Of a stretch of DNA of 64,000 nucleotides, positions 8,277 through 16,929 are shown piece after piece. The stretch is taken from NCBI GenBank assembly GCA_023131975.1, contig JAGLYV010000029.1, forward strand, positions 29,257 through 93,256, written 5' to 3'. Origin of the DNA: Candidatus Krumholzibacteriia bacterium. Its GTDB lineage: Bacteria > Krumholzibacteriota > Krumholzibacteriia > Krumholzibacteriales > Krumholzibacteriaceae. The notes beneath the pieces are model-generated. The model was not told where the DNA came from. It saw nothing but the letters and a program-made list of their open reading frames with translations, and did not search any database. Each line of letters begins with the position of its first letter. The stretch's first letter is position 1. Both the position numbers and the translations under genes were made by a program.

Positions 8277-11200
8277 TTATATCACCTCCACAGCGTCGAA
8301 ATTGCAGGTCTCGAAACAGATCCCGCACTTGATGCATTTATCTGCCTCGATCACATGGAGTCTTTTCGACTCTCCCGTGATAACCTGCACCGGGCAGGCT
8401 CTCGCGCAGAGGGTGCAGCCGGTACATTTGTCGTTTATCCTGTATGTGATCAGCGCCTTGCAGACACCGGCGCCGCATTTCTTTTCCTTTATATGCTGTT
8501 CGTACTCTTCTCTGAAGTATTTCAGAGTGGAGAGTACCGGGTTCGGAGCCGAGCCGCCGAGCTGACAGAGGCTCGTGTCCCGAACGGTGTCACAGAGTTC
8601 CTCCAGCGTCTCGATATCACCTTCCTTCCCTTCACCAGCGCATATTCGTGTCAGGATGTTGTTCATCAGGTGTAATCCCTCGCGGCAGGCCGTACATTTG
8701 CCGCACGATTCGTCCATCAGGAAATCGATGAAATATCTCGCTACATCGACCATGCAGGTATTCTCGTTCATCACGATCATACCGCCCGAACCCATCATCG
8801 ATCCCGCTTCGGTCAATGAGTCGAAGTCGACCGGCATGTCGAGCATCGACGCGGGGATGCATCCTCCTGAAGGTCCGCCGGTCTGTACCGCCTTGAACTT
8901 CTTTCCGCCGGGGATGCCTCCGCCGATCTCCTCGACGATCTCACGGAGCGTGATGCCCATCGAGACCTCTACAAGTCCGGTGTTCGTTATGTCTCCAACG
9001 AGTGAGAATACCTTTGTGCCTGATGAGCCGCCCCACGGGTTTCCGGAAACGTCTCCCGAACCTATCGAGGCAAACCAGTGAGCGCCCTTCTCGATGATCA
9101 CAGGGATATTGGCCCATGTCTCGACGTTGTTCAATACCGTCGGCTTGTCGCGAAATCCGTATTCGACGTTGTGAACATACTTGGCTCTCGGTTCTCCGGC
9201 CTTGCCGGCCATCGATGCCATCAGCGCGCTTGACTCACCGCATACGAAAGCTCCCGCGCCCCGGTGAATGTGTATTTCGAAGGAGAATCCCTTGCCCATG
9301 ACGTCGTTTCCGAGGATGCCGTATTCGTGGCACTGCTCGATCGCCTTCTGGAGTCTGTCAAGGGCGAGAGGGTATTCTTTCCTGATGTAGATGTATCCCT
9401 CTTTCGCGCCGGTCGCGTACGCGCCTATCAGCATACCCTCTATCACCGAATGGGGGTCGGTCTCGATGATCGACCTGTCCATGAAGGCTCCCGGATCACC
9501 TTCGTCGGCGTTACAGACGACGAAGATCTCCTCACCGCGTTCCAGCGCTGCCTTGCGTCCCGATTCCCATTTGACGCCCGCGGGGAATCCGCCGCCGCCG
9601 CGGCCCCGGATACCGGAGACGATCACTTCCCTGATCACGCCCTCGGGATCTCCACTGCCGATCACGGTACGAAGCGAGGTGTACCCGCCGCGCGCGATGT
9701 AATGGTCTATATTCTCGGGGTCTATAAGGCCCTTGTTCCTCAGGGCGATAAGCTGCTGTTTGCTGAAGAAGGTGATGTCGTCCATCTTCTCGTTCACGGC
9801 GCCCGATACCGGGTCGGTATGCAGGAGTCTTTCGACCACCTTTCCAGTAGCGAGGCTGTCTACGAGTTCTTCTATGTCTTCTTTCTGGACCTTCTGGTAA
9901 AAGGTGCCCGAAGGCTGGATGACCACGATAGGCCCCATAGCGCAGAAACCGTTACAGCCGGTACCTACGACAAGAAAATCTTTCTCCAACCCTTTTTCCC
10001 TGATCACCGAAATCAGGCTGTCGCGGATATCGAAGCCTTTCGCCGACACGCAACCGGTCCCGGTGCATACCATCAGCATATTTTTATAACCGGCTGTTTT
10101 CTCTTTTTCCGCCGAGGCGATCTTTTCCAGATCGTCAGAAGATATTCTGGCGGATTTTTTCGAAGCACTTTTTCCGGCGGTCTTTTTCTTCTTTTCGGCC
10201 TTGCCAGCTTTCTCGAGGAGTTTCTCGACGTCCATGGCCCTTACATTGCCGAATACCTCTTCTCCGATCTTGACGACCGGAGCGATAGAGCATGCTCCGA
10301 GGCATGCGACCGCCTCGAGAGAATACTTGCTGTCTTCCGTAGTCTGGCCAGTCTTCACGCCAAGGACCCTTTCGAACGAGTCGAGTATCTTCGCCGAGCC
10401 CTTTACGTGGCAGGCTGTGCCCATGCAGACCTGGACTATCGTCTCACCTTTTGGCTCCAGGCTGAAAGCCTTGTAGAATGTGGCGATGTGGTAGAGGTGT
10501 GATTTTGGCTTGCCGGTCTTTTTGCACAGTTCATCGATGGCTGTTTTGGATATATGACGGAACCGTTCCTGGATGTCCTGCATCATCTCGATGACGTATT
10601 CGGGGTCGTTGTCCCATTTGTCTATGATGGAGTGGATCTCTTTGATCTCGCCCGCGCACTGCAGGGAGAGTATTTTCGGTTTGATCTGCTCGGCGACCTT
10701 ATTTTCCTCTATGCGCCACGCGGGGTTTATCTGACGGTTTTTAAGTACGAGAGCCTTTAATTTTTTATCGCGGAAGACCGTTCCCGTACCGCCTCGGCCG
10801 GCCTGTTTGATCCGTGGGACGTTCCTGCGCCAGTCCCAGAAGGAGAAGTTGAGAACACCCATGTGAGTGTGCTCGGCTCCCCGGCCCGCGGAGACACAGG
10901 CGATGTTTCTGAGGTCGAGTTCGTCGGCCGCGTACATCACGGCGAGTTCCTCGGCGAGAAGATGGGAATCGACACTTTCCATGGGAGCAGTCTCGATGGT
11001 CACTTTTCCCGCGACCGCGTCTATAAGCACGATGACTTCTCTGTCGGCCTTTCCGGTGACCATCAGCGCGTCAAAACCGGCGAATTTCAGGTATGGTCCG
11101 AAATATCCACCGACATTACAGTCCATCATCGATTTTGTGAGAGGGGAGAGGGCCGTTACTATGGTCTTTCCCGATCCTGGAAATGAAGTCGCTCCGCCCA

Positions 11201-11474
11201 GGGGGCCCGAGGAAAAACAGAGCGGGTTTTCGGGGCTGTCCCACTTCGTGTCTTTCGAGATCTCCTGGAAAGTGAGCCAGAGATCGAAACCCTTTCCTCC
11301 AGTCCACAGTTTTTTCATCTCGTCGCTGACCGGAAGGATGCTGATCTTGTTCTCTCCGATATCCACTCTCAGGGTCCTGCCCGCGTAGCCTTTTTGGAGC
11401 GGGATGACATCGAACGGGAACTCGCAGAGGACCTCGTGTGCTTCTTTCATTTTCAGGATACGCTTGTCTACCAT
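8277..11474 (-). CDS. AOR domain 1 fused to NuoE-NuoF and a 2x[4Fe-4S] ferredoxin
   Basis: 1065 residues from ATG 11474, chosen because AAGGAGG lies 8 bp upstream; the frame is open back to 11528. Order: AOR N-terminal domain (about 30-245; SSGPLGGATSFPGSGK, GGYFGPYLKFAGFDALMV, GRGGTGTVF); NuoE-like [2Fe-2S] thioredoxin fold (CMGTACH near 350, CLGAC near 391); a Lys-rich linker; NuoF with a second thioredoxin-like [2Fe-2S] domain (Cys470 region), FMN/NADH site (GRGGGGFP near 624, CNADEGDPGAF), SLBB region and [4Fe-4S] motif ESCGKCTACREG; and two [4Fe-4S] motifs in the last 60 residues. The chain can hand electrons between NAD(H), FMN and ferredoxin-like clusters. With the next gene it should form an NAD-linked, perhaps electron-bifurcating, aldehyde oxidoreductase (inference from BfuABC and bifurcating tungsten enzymes). 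Confidence 0.9.
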   Translation of the reverse strand: MVDKRILKMKEAHEVLCEFPFDVIPLQKGYAGRTLRVDIGENKISILPVSDEMKKLWTGGKGFDLWLTFQEISKDTKWDSPENPLCFSSGPLGGATSFPGSGKTIVTALSPLTKSMMDCNVGGYFGPYLKFAGFDALMVTGKADREVIVLIDAVAGKVTIETAPMESVDSHLLAEELAVMYAADELDLRNIACVSAGRGAEHTHMGVLNFSFWDWRRNVPRIKQAGRGGTGTVFRDKKLKALVLKNRQINPAWRIEENKVAEQIKPKILSLQCAGEIKEIHSIIDKWDNDPEYVIEMMQDIQERFRHISKTAIDELCKKTGKPKSHLYHIATFYKAFSLEPKGETIVQVCMGTACHVKGSAKILDSFERVLGVKTGQTTEDSKYSLEAVACLGACSIAPVVKIGEEVFGNVRAMDVEKLLEKAGKAEKKKKTAGKSASKKSARISSDDLEKIASAEKEKTAGYKNMLMVCTGTGCVSAKGFDIRDSLISVIREKGLEKDFLVVGTGCNGFCAMGPIVVIQPSGTFYQKVQKEDIEELVDSLATGKVVERLLHTDPVSGAVNEKMDDITFFSKQQLIALRNKGLIDPENIDHYIARGGYTSLRTVIGSGDPEGVIREVIVSGIRGRGGGGFPAGVKWESGRKAALERGEEIFVVCNADEGDPGAFMDRSIIETDPHSVIEGMLIGAYATGAKEGYIYIRKEYPLALDRLQKAIEQCHEYGILGNDVMGKGFSFEIHIHRGAGAFVCGESSALMASMAGKAGEPRAKYVHNVEYGFRDKPTVLNNVETWANIPVIIEKGAHWFASIGSGDVSGNPWGGSSGTKVFSLVGDITNTGLVEVSMGITLREIVEEIGGGIPGGKKFKAVQTGGPSGGCIPASMLDMPVDFDSLTEAGSMMGSGGMIVMNENTCMVDVARYFIDFLMDESCGKCTACREGLHLMNNILTRICAGEGKEGDIETLEELCDTVRDTSLCQLGGSAPNPVLSTLKYFREEYEQHIKEKKCGAGVCKALITYRINDKCTGCTLCARACPVQVITGESKRLHVIEADKCIKCGICFETCNFDAVEVI

Positions 11475-11597
11475 CGATATGGCCTCCTTGATCATATTGA
11501 TTAGTTTAACAGGGGTTTGAATATACACCTTCCTCCTTCAGATATGAAGGAAAAACAGGAAGAAATCGTGGCTAAAATGGTGCATGTTCCGACCTTA

Positions 11598-11623
11598 CCG
11601 TTATGTTCGAACAGACATAACGG
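11598..11623. promoter_or_regulatory. Perfect palindrome resembling a ModE operator
   Basis: CCGTTATGT (11598-11606) and ACATAACGG (11615-11623) are exact reverse complements separated by 8 bp. The half-site core GTTAT/ATAAC is like known ModE operators. It lies between the divergent AOR genes (start 11474) and wtpA (start 11767), and a ModE-like protein is encoded at 14725, so metal-dependent control of both arms is likely. Binding itself is inferred. Confidence 0.65.
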
Positions 11624-11652
11624 TTGACAGGGGTGGTGTGGGCATGTTTATT
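11624..11652 (+). promoter_or_regulatory. Candidate sigma-70 promoter for the wtp/moa operon
   Basis: TTGACA (11624-11629) starts at the base after the palindrome and is followed after 17 bp by TTTATT (11647-11652), 4 of 6 matches to the -10 consensus. A protein on the palindrome would touch the -35 box, fitting repression. A second TTGACA at 11669-11674 has a poorer partner (TAGATT, 19 bp away). Confidence 0.5.
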
Positions 11653-11766
11653 CTCTGTATCTGACTGATTGACAGGGTATTCGGCCTGTCTGGTAGATTT
11701 ACGGGAAATTCCGGCATGATGGTCGGGTTACGGGACATTCAGGGTGGTTTGAAAGCGGGTAGGCAG

Positions 11767-12756
11767 ATGCGATCTATGACAGGGTCTTTATTGATTCTGA
11801 TGGTGTTCTTTCTCGCGGTTATCTCGTCGTGCGGAGATGGTGGAGGGGATGGTGGAAAGACCGACCTGGTGATATTCCACGCGGGGTCGTTGTCGGTGCC
11901 GCTCAAACGGATGGCGGCTCTTTACATGGAGAAGAATCCAGAGGTGAACGTCCTTCTGGAAGCTGCCGGCAGTCGGGCGTGCGCGAGAAAGATATCAGAG
12001 CTTGGAAGAGAATGCGATGTCATGGCCTCCGCCGACTATACGGTGATCGATCAATTACTTATTCCTGACCATGCATCGTGGAACATAAAGTTTGCCGGCA
12101 ACGAGATGACGATCGTCTACCATGAAGAGTCGATGAGGTCCGACGAGATCGACGCGGATAACTGGTTCATGATACTGATGGAGGACAATGTCGCTTTCGG
12201 CAGATCCGATCCGAACTCGGACCCATGCGGGTACAGGGCCGTGTTTACGATGCGGCTGGCAGAGACGCATTACGGAATGGCCGGGCTGGCGGATGGATTT
12301 CTGGAAAAAGATAAACGCTACATAAGGCCGAAGGAGACAGACCTGATCGCCCTGCTCGAATCGGGCGTGATCGACTATATCTTTCTGTACAGGTCGGTTG
12401 CTCAGCAGCATGGCCTGGATTATCTGATCCTTCCCAGTGAGATCAACCTGGGGGATCTGGAAATGGCCGGGACCTATGGAAAAGTCTCGGTGGAGATATC
12501 GGGGAAAAAGCCGGGGCACTGGATAGTCAAAAAGGGCGCGCCGATGGTATATGGTGTGACCATACCTTCGAACGCTCCGCATCCGGAGATCGCCCGTTCG
12601 TTTATCGAGTACCTGCTGACCGAAGATATGGGTATGGCCGTGATGACAGAATGCGGCCAGCCATCTGTACTTCCCTCGTATACGGATACCTACGATGCCC
12701 TGCCGGAGAGACTGAGACGATTTGCCCTGCCGGAGAAGCCGGGGAATCAATTATGA
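11767..12756 (+). CDS. wtpA: Tungstate/molybdate ABC transporter substrate-binding lipoprotein WtpA
   Basis: 329 residues from ATG 11767. It begins with a lipoprotein signal (MRSMTGSLLILMVFF then VISSC), so it is anchored outside the inner membrane. The WtpA family signature is clear: VIFHAGSLSVPLKRM, EAAGSRACARKISELG, DVMASADY, FAGNEMTIVYH and GRSDPNSDPCGYR; these segments form the oxyanion pocket. WtpA is known for very tight tungstate binding and six-coordinate metal, which fits the tungsten enzyme encoded divergently. The frame is open to an upstream ATG at 11716, but starting at 11767 gives a compact signal peptide. Its stop overlaps the wtpB start (ATGA). It is the first gene of the long cofactor operon. 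Confidence 0.92.
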   Translation: MRSMTGSLLILMVFFLAVISSCGDGGGDGGKTDLVIFHAGSLSVPLKRMAALYMEKNPEVNVLLEAAGSRACARKISELGRECDVMASADYTVIDQLLIPDHASWNIKFAGNEMTIVYHEESMRSDEIDADNWFMILMEDNVAFGRSDPNSDPCGYRAVFTMRLAETHYGMAGLADGFLEKDKRYIRPKETDLIALLESGVIDYIFLYRSVAQQHGLDYLILPSEINLGDLEMAGTYGKVSVEISGKKPGHWIVKKGAPMVYGVTIPSNAPHPEIARSFIEYLLTEDMGMAVMTECGQPSVLPSYTDTYDALPERLRRFALPEKPGNQL

Positions 12757-13547
12757 GAATATTCCGCGGGGAGATGACGCATCTTGTGTTTGCGGCGCTG
12801 GGCGGGCTCGTGCTGCTCTTTATCATAGCGCCTCTCGCGGGGATGTTTCTGAGCGTCACCCCTGGAGATCTCTCGGAATCAGCCAGCGATCCAGAGGTGT
12901 CGAGAAGTGTCAGGGTCACTCTGTTCACTTCGATGGGAGCCACCCTTATCATGGCTCTTGGTTCCGTGCCGCTCGCCTGGCTGCTGGCCAGGAAAGATTT
13001 TCCACTGAAGCAATTGATAAACGGGATAATCGATCTTCCCATAGTGATACCGCATTCCGCGGCCGGGATAGCTCTGCTCGGGGTGATAGCGAGAGGGACT
13101 CCCATGGGACGTCTCGCCGAAAAAGCGGGGTTCGAGTTTGTCGGTGGTTACGCGGGGATCATGGCGGCGATGGCGTTTGTCAGCGTTCCTTTTCTTGTAA
13201 ACTCCGCGAGAGACGGGTTTGCCGCGGTGCCCAGGCAGCTGGAAAAGGCAGCTCTCAATCTCGGCGCTTCTCCCGTGAGAGTCTTTTTTACCATATCGGT
13301 ACCGCTTGCCTGGCGGTCGATCCTGTCCGGACTGATCCTGATGTGGGCCCGCGGGATGAGCGAGTTCGGTGCGGTCCTTGTCGTCGCGTATCATCCTATG
13401 ATCACGCCGGTCCTGATCTATGAAAGGTTCGGAGCCTTCGGCCTGAAATACGCGCGGCCTGTCTCGGTCCTGTTCGTCACGATATGCCTTCTCTTTTTCA
13501 TCACGCTCAGGGTGATAGCGGGAAGGAGAAGAGATGCTCAGAGTTGA
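12753..13547 (+). CDS. wtpB: Tungstate/molybdate ABC transporter permease WtpB
   Basis: 264 residues starting at ATG 12753, which overlaps the wtpA stop by ATGA; the frame is open further back but within wtpA. It has about six membrane helices (first at about 10-32) and the EAA loop EKAALNLGASPVRVFFTISVPLA that contacts the ATPase. Segments such as DLPIVIPHSAAGIALL are typical of ModB/WtpB permeases. It forms the inner-membrane channel with WtpA outside and WtpC inside. The next gene starts 14 bp before this one ends, so translation is coupled. Confidence 0.92.
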   Translation: MRIFRGEMTHLVFAALGGLVLLFIIAPLAGMFLSVTPGDLSESASDPEVSRSVRVTLFTSMGATLIMALGSVPLAWLLARKDFPLKQLINGIIDLPIVIPHSAAGIALLGVIARGTPMGRLAEKAGFEFVGGYAGIMAAMAFVSVPFLVNSARDGFAAVPRQLEKAALNLGASPVRVFFTISVPLAWRSILSGLILMWARGMSEFGAVLVVAYHPMITPVLIYERFGAFGLKYARPVSVLFVTICLLFFITLRVIAGRRRDAQS

Positions 13548-14649
13548 GGGATTGTCGAAAAGTTTCGGAGCATTTTCGATGAGCGATGTTTCATTCGAAG
13601 TCTCCGAAGGAGAATATTTTGTCCTCCTCGGTCCTTCAGGTACGGGCAAGACTGTCCTTCTGGAGACACTGGCCGGTATGATGGAGGCTGACGATGGCAG
13701 GATCATCCTCCGCGGGAGGGATATCACAAGAGAACGGGTACAGAAGCGGGGAATAGGCCTGGTCTTTCAGGATCAGGCTCTTTTTCCGCATATGACGGCG
13801 CGGGCGAATATAGCGTATGGACTACACGGAAGGGTCGCCGGAAAAGCTGCTATTCAGGCGAGAGTGGAGCAGCTGGCTGAAGAGATGGAAATATCTCATC
13901 TCCTCGAAAGGATGCCGGGTACCCTGTCCGGCGGTGAAGCCCAGAGGGTGGCACTGGCCAGGGCCCTCGGGGCCGAACCGGACTGCCTTCTGCTCGACGA
14001 GCCGCTCTCTTCCCTTGACACGGGCGGCCGTTCGAGGATGAGAGGGTTGCTCCGAAGACTGAACCGGAAGAAGATGACGATAATACATGTGACTCATGAC
14101 TATGAGGAGGCCCTTTCGCTCGCGTCGAGAGTCGGGATAATGGAGGACGGCCGTATCGTTCAGGTCGATTCTCCCGAGAGGATATTTCGCGATCCCGGTT
14201 CCGAATTCGTGGCAAGGTTCATAGGGATAAAGAATTTTTTCAGGGGACGGATAGAGAGGCGGGCAGTCGCGGGTGGAGGAGATCCTGCCGCAGGAGGAGA
14301 CATCGTGGCTGGACGGGTTACTACCGCAGGAGCCGAACCGGTCTTCATATCGGAGGGAATAAAGCTTGATGTCCTGACATCACTGGACGCGGGAGACGCA
14401 GTCGCGGTGATAAGATCCGAGGACATAGTCGTCTCTATCGAACCGGTATCCTCAAGCGCGCGAAATGTGATCGCCGGTGTCATTATAGATATCGTGCCTG
14501 TCCGTGGCGGGGTCGAGATATTGATCGACGCCGGGGTGGAACTGGCCGCCATGGTCACTCCCCGTTCTGTGGAGAGACTCGGGCTTGAGATAGGTACAAA
14601 GATATATTCTTCGATAAAGGCCAGCGCCATAAGGGTGCTCGACGGCTGA
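13534..14649 (+). CDS. wtpC: Tungstate/molybdate ABC transporter ATP-binding protein WtpC
   Basis: 371 residues. The ATPase domain (1-230) has Walker A GPSGTGKT, signature LSGGEAQRVALARAL, Walker B LLLDEP and the switch His in VTHDYEEA. The C-terminal part (about 235-371) has two regions like the TOBE/Mop oxyanion-binding fold (AVIRSEDIVVSIEPVSSSARN; VTPRSVERLGLEIG), which in ModC proteins binds molybdate or tungstate and can inhibit transport in trans. It overlaps wtpB and is followed by the ModE-like regulator gene. Confidence 0.92.
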   Translation: MLRVEGLSKSFGAFSMSDVSFEVSEGEYFVLLGPSGTGKTVLLETLAGMMEADDGRIILRGRDITRERVQKRGIGLVFQDQALFPHMTARANIAYGLHGRVAGKAAIQARVEQLAEEMEISHLLERMPGTLSGGEAQRVALARALGAEPDCLLLDEPLSSLDTGGRSRMRGLLRRLNRKKMTIIHVTHDYEEALSLASRVGIMEDGRIVQVDSPERIFRDPGSEFVARFIGIKNFFRGRIERRAVAGGGDPAAGGDIVAGRVTTAGAEPVFISEGIKLDVLTSLDAGDAVAVIRSEDIVVSIEPVSSSARNVIAGVIIDIVPVRGGVEILIDAGVELAAMVTPRSVERLGLEIGTKIYSSIKASAIRVLDG

Positions 14650-14724
14650 GAGTACGGGTGAGTAAGACTGGACCTCTTCATGGTGAAGGGGCCGGGAGAA
14701 CGATAAGGGTCCGGGAGAACGATC

Positions 14725-15096
14725 ATGGAACCTGGAGTAAAACTATATATCAATACAGACGAGAGGGAAGGCCTTTTCGGCGACGGGAAGTATCTTCTAC
14801 TCAAAGCGGTAAGCGAACTTGGTTCACTGAGAAAAGCTTCGATCAAACTGGGCAGGGGATACAGGAAAGCCTGGGACGATATTCGGAGAACGGAAGAAGG
14901 CCTCGGCAGAAAGATCGTCCTGAGGTCGAGAGGGGGATCCGATGGCGGATCGACGAGGCTGACCACTTTTGGGTCCGAACTGCTTGAAGCCTGGGAAAGA
15001 TACAGGAACGAAGTCTCGGCATGTCTTGAAAAAGCCTGGGACGAACAACTGCGCGGCCTGCTGGAAAAAGCGGACGAAAACGGACGGGATGCGTAG
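14725..15096 (+). CDS. ModE-like winged-helix regulator lacking the oxyanion-sensing domain
   Basis: 123 residues, only the N-terminal LysR-like winged helix of ModE: GKYLLLKAVSELGSLRKASIKLGRGYRKAWDDIRRTEEGLGRKIVLRSRGG with a following RLTTFGSELLEAWERY helix. The C-terminal Mop domains that bind molybdate or tungstate in full ModE are absent, so the signal could come from another protein (for example the TOBE part of WtpC) or the protein may act without metal. It is the obvious candidate to bind the palindrome at 11598-11623. It sits inside the operon, so feedback is likely. Confidence 0.85.
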   Translation: MEPGVKLYINTDEREGLFGDGKYLLLKAVSELGSLRKASIKLGRGYRKAWDDIRRTEEGLGRKIVLRSRGGSDGGSTRLTTFGSELLEAWERYRNEVSACLEKAWDEQLRGLLEKADENGRDA

Positions 15097-15124
15097 TGTC
15101 GAGGGAGGATAAGGAAGGACTGAT

Positions 15125-15313
15125 ATGGACAGGGAAAAACTGACAGAATTGATTCGGGAAAATGCTCTGGAGAGAGACGGAAAAAAAGTGATGCCGTGCC
15201 CGAAGGCGTTTATGTTGTCCAGAGAATACGGGGTGTCTCTGAAACAGATCGGTGAATGCTGCAATGAGGCCGATATAAGGATATCGAACTGCCAGCTTGG
15301 GTGTTTTAAGTAA
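15125..15313 (+). CDS. Small conserved-looking Cys protein in molybdenum/tungsten operon
   Basis: 62 residues with four Cys: MPCPKAF, then ECCNEADIRI and NCQLGCF near the end. The middle part (FMLSREYGVSLKQIGECCNEA) looks like a helix-turn-helix or winged-helix element. I do not recognise a named family. It is coupled to the next gene (TAATG overlap at 15311-15315) and lies 28 bp after the ModE-like gene. The Cys pattern could hold a metal or Fe-S cluster, which would make it a possible sensing partner for the shortened ModE; this is speculation from position. Confidence 0.7.
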   Translation: MDREKLTELIRENALERDGKKVMPCPKAFMLSREYGVSLKQIGECCNEADIRISNCQLGCFK

Positions 15314-16929
15314 TGAAGACGATTGTGATCGCCGGCGCGCATTCGAACGTAGGCAAGACGGGGCTGGCCGGTCGGATATGTTCGATCGTGAAGGGCGCCG
15401 TTCATATAAAGATCGGACATGGCCCTGTAAAGAAGGATATGGACAATATCTTTTTTCCCCAGGGTACGCCATTTCGAGAGATACTGGAGAGATACGATGA
15501 CGCGCCGTTTCTTGTGATAGAAAGTGGAGCGATCACCGCGGAGTTCGAACCGGACTGCCTTATCTATCTTCCCGGTGGTGAACCGAAGCCGGGCGCGGAT
15601 GAGATCAGAAAGGTCGCTGATCTTGTCCGGGGCGAGTCGGCCGGATCGGGCAGGTTCGCTGTCCTGGCTGGAAGGCTGGGCCTGTCGCTGGATACTATCG
15701 GCCGGATCGCGGATGCCGCGGAAGTTCAGACAGAGGTGGATAAAACTGTGAAAGAGATGATTACGTTCGATGAAGCGTTTGCGGCAGTCATGACTTCGGC
15801 ATCACCGCTCGGAAGCGAGGAGGTATCCCTCGATGATGCTGCCGGCAGGGTTCTTTTTGAAGATATTCTCTCCGATATGGATATGCCGCCCTTCGACAAG
15901 TCGGCGATGGACGGGTACGCCTGCAGGAAGATCGATCTTGCTGCCCCGATGAAGATCGTCGCCACGCTTCCCGCAGGAGAACTCCCAACGGTTGAGATCG
16001 ATTCTGGCGAATGTGTGAAAATAATGACAGGGGCCGCCGTTCCGGCAGGAGCGGATGTGGTAGTGAAGGTGGAGGACACGGAAGAGTCCGGCGGGATGAT
16101 GACGGTCACAGGAAAAAGCAACGCGATAAACATATGTTACAGGGCAGAAGATGTCTCGGCCGGGGATACGGTCCTTCGCTCCGGCAGCTTGATCGGGCCG
16201 GTGGAGATAGCGGTGCTGGCCGCCGTCGGCCGAACGACCATAAAGGTCTTCAGAAAACCAAGGATCGGGATCATCGCTACCGGCAGCGAGCTGGTGGAGC
16301 CCGGAGAAAAGCCGTCGGGAGCACAGATCAGAAACAGCAACAGCTATCAGCTTGTTGCGCAGGCAACCCTCGCCGGGTTTGATGCCGCATATATGGGAAT
16401 CGCGGGAGATTCTCCGGAAGAGATTGCCACAGCTCTTGATGGAGCCGCGGCTTCATCTGACATCGTGATCCTGTCTGGAGGCGTCTCCATGGGAGACTAT
16501 GATTACGTTCCCGGAGTGATAGAGAAGAACGGTTTCGATATCCTTTTTCGCAAGGTCGCCATAAAGCCCGGCAAGCCCACTGTCTTTGCCAGGGGAAAGG
16601 ATAAGTTTATTTTCGGCCTGCCCGGCAACCCCGTGTCGACCTTCGTACTCTTCGAGATACTTGTGAGACCGTTCGCGTCGCTGTTGATGGGGATGGATTA
16701 TGATCCCGTAAAGGCGATGGTCAGGCTGTCTGTTCCGGTCACAAGGAAAAAGGCCGTGAGGAAATCTTATATCCCAGTTGTTCTGGATGGCACCGGGACT
16801 GCCGGTCCGGTCGAGTATCATGGTTCCGCGCATATCCACGCCTACGCGGGCGCCGACGGTATCATCTCGATGGAGCCGGGAGTGAGCCGTCTGGAAAAGG
16901 GCGAAGAAGTGGATGTGATCCTGCTATGA
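15313..16929 (+). CDS. moeA: P-loop (MobB/CobB-like) domain fused to molybdopterin molybdenumtransferase MoeA
   Basis: 538 residues, longer than MoeA alone (about 400). Residues 1-140 form a SIMIBI P-loop domain (IAGAHSNVGKT, closer to CobB/BioD than to classic MobB). Residues about 145-538 are MoeA: DMPPFDKSAMDGYA, IMTGAAVPAGADVV, GIIATGSELVEPG, LSGGVSMGDYDYV, FGLPGNPVSTFVLFEI, with the C-terminal beta domain. MoeA inserts the metal into adenylylated molybdopterin; the N-terminal domain may bind GTP for dinucleotide formation or have another role. AOR-type enzymes use a bis-pterin site without an added nucleotide, so the MobB-like part is of interest. Overlaps its neighbours on both sides. 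Confidence 0.9.
   Translation: MKTIVIAGAHSNVGKTGLAGRICSIVKGAVHIKIGHGPVKKDMDNIFFPQGTPFREILERYDDAPFLVIESGAITAEFEPDCLIYLPGGEPKPGADEIRKVADLVRGESAGSGRFAVLAGRLGLSLDTIGRIADAAEVQTEVDKTVKEMITFDEAFAAVMTSASPLGSEEVSLDDAAGRVLFEDILSDMDMPPFDKSAMDGYACRKIDLAAPMKIVATLPAGELPTVEIDSGECVKIMTGAAVPAGADVVVKVEDTEESGGMMTVTGKSNAINICYRAEDVSAGDTVLRSGSLIGPVEIAVLAAVGRTTIKVFRKPRIGIIATGSELVEPGEKPSGAQIRNSNSYQLVAQATLAGFDAAYMGIAGDSPEEIATALDGAAASSDIVILSGGVSMGDYDYVPGVIEKNGFDILFRKVAIKPGKPTVFARGKDKFIFGLPGNPVSTFVLFEILVRPFASLLMGMDYDPVKAMVRLSVPVTRKKAVRKSYIPVVLDGTGTAGPVEYHGSAHIHAYAGADGIISMEPGVSRLEKGEEVDVILL

Noticed and set aside
8270..8290. Joint between the two AOR fusion genes as a frameshift or sequencing error
   Set aside because: The upstream gene ends in a complete ferredoxin domain, the next one has its own ribosome site and a full NuoG-like start. 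A frameshift would not create the domain order seen.
9264..10502. Plus-strand frame of 412 codons
   Set aside because: Antisense to the NuoE/NuoF part of the AOR fusion; no domain and no ribosome site.
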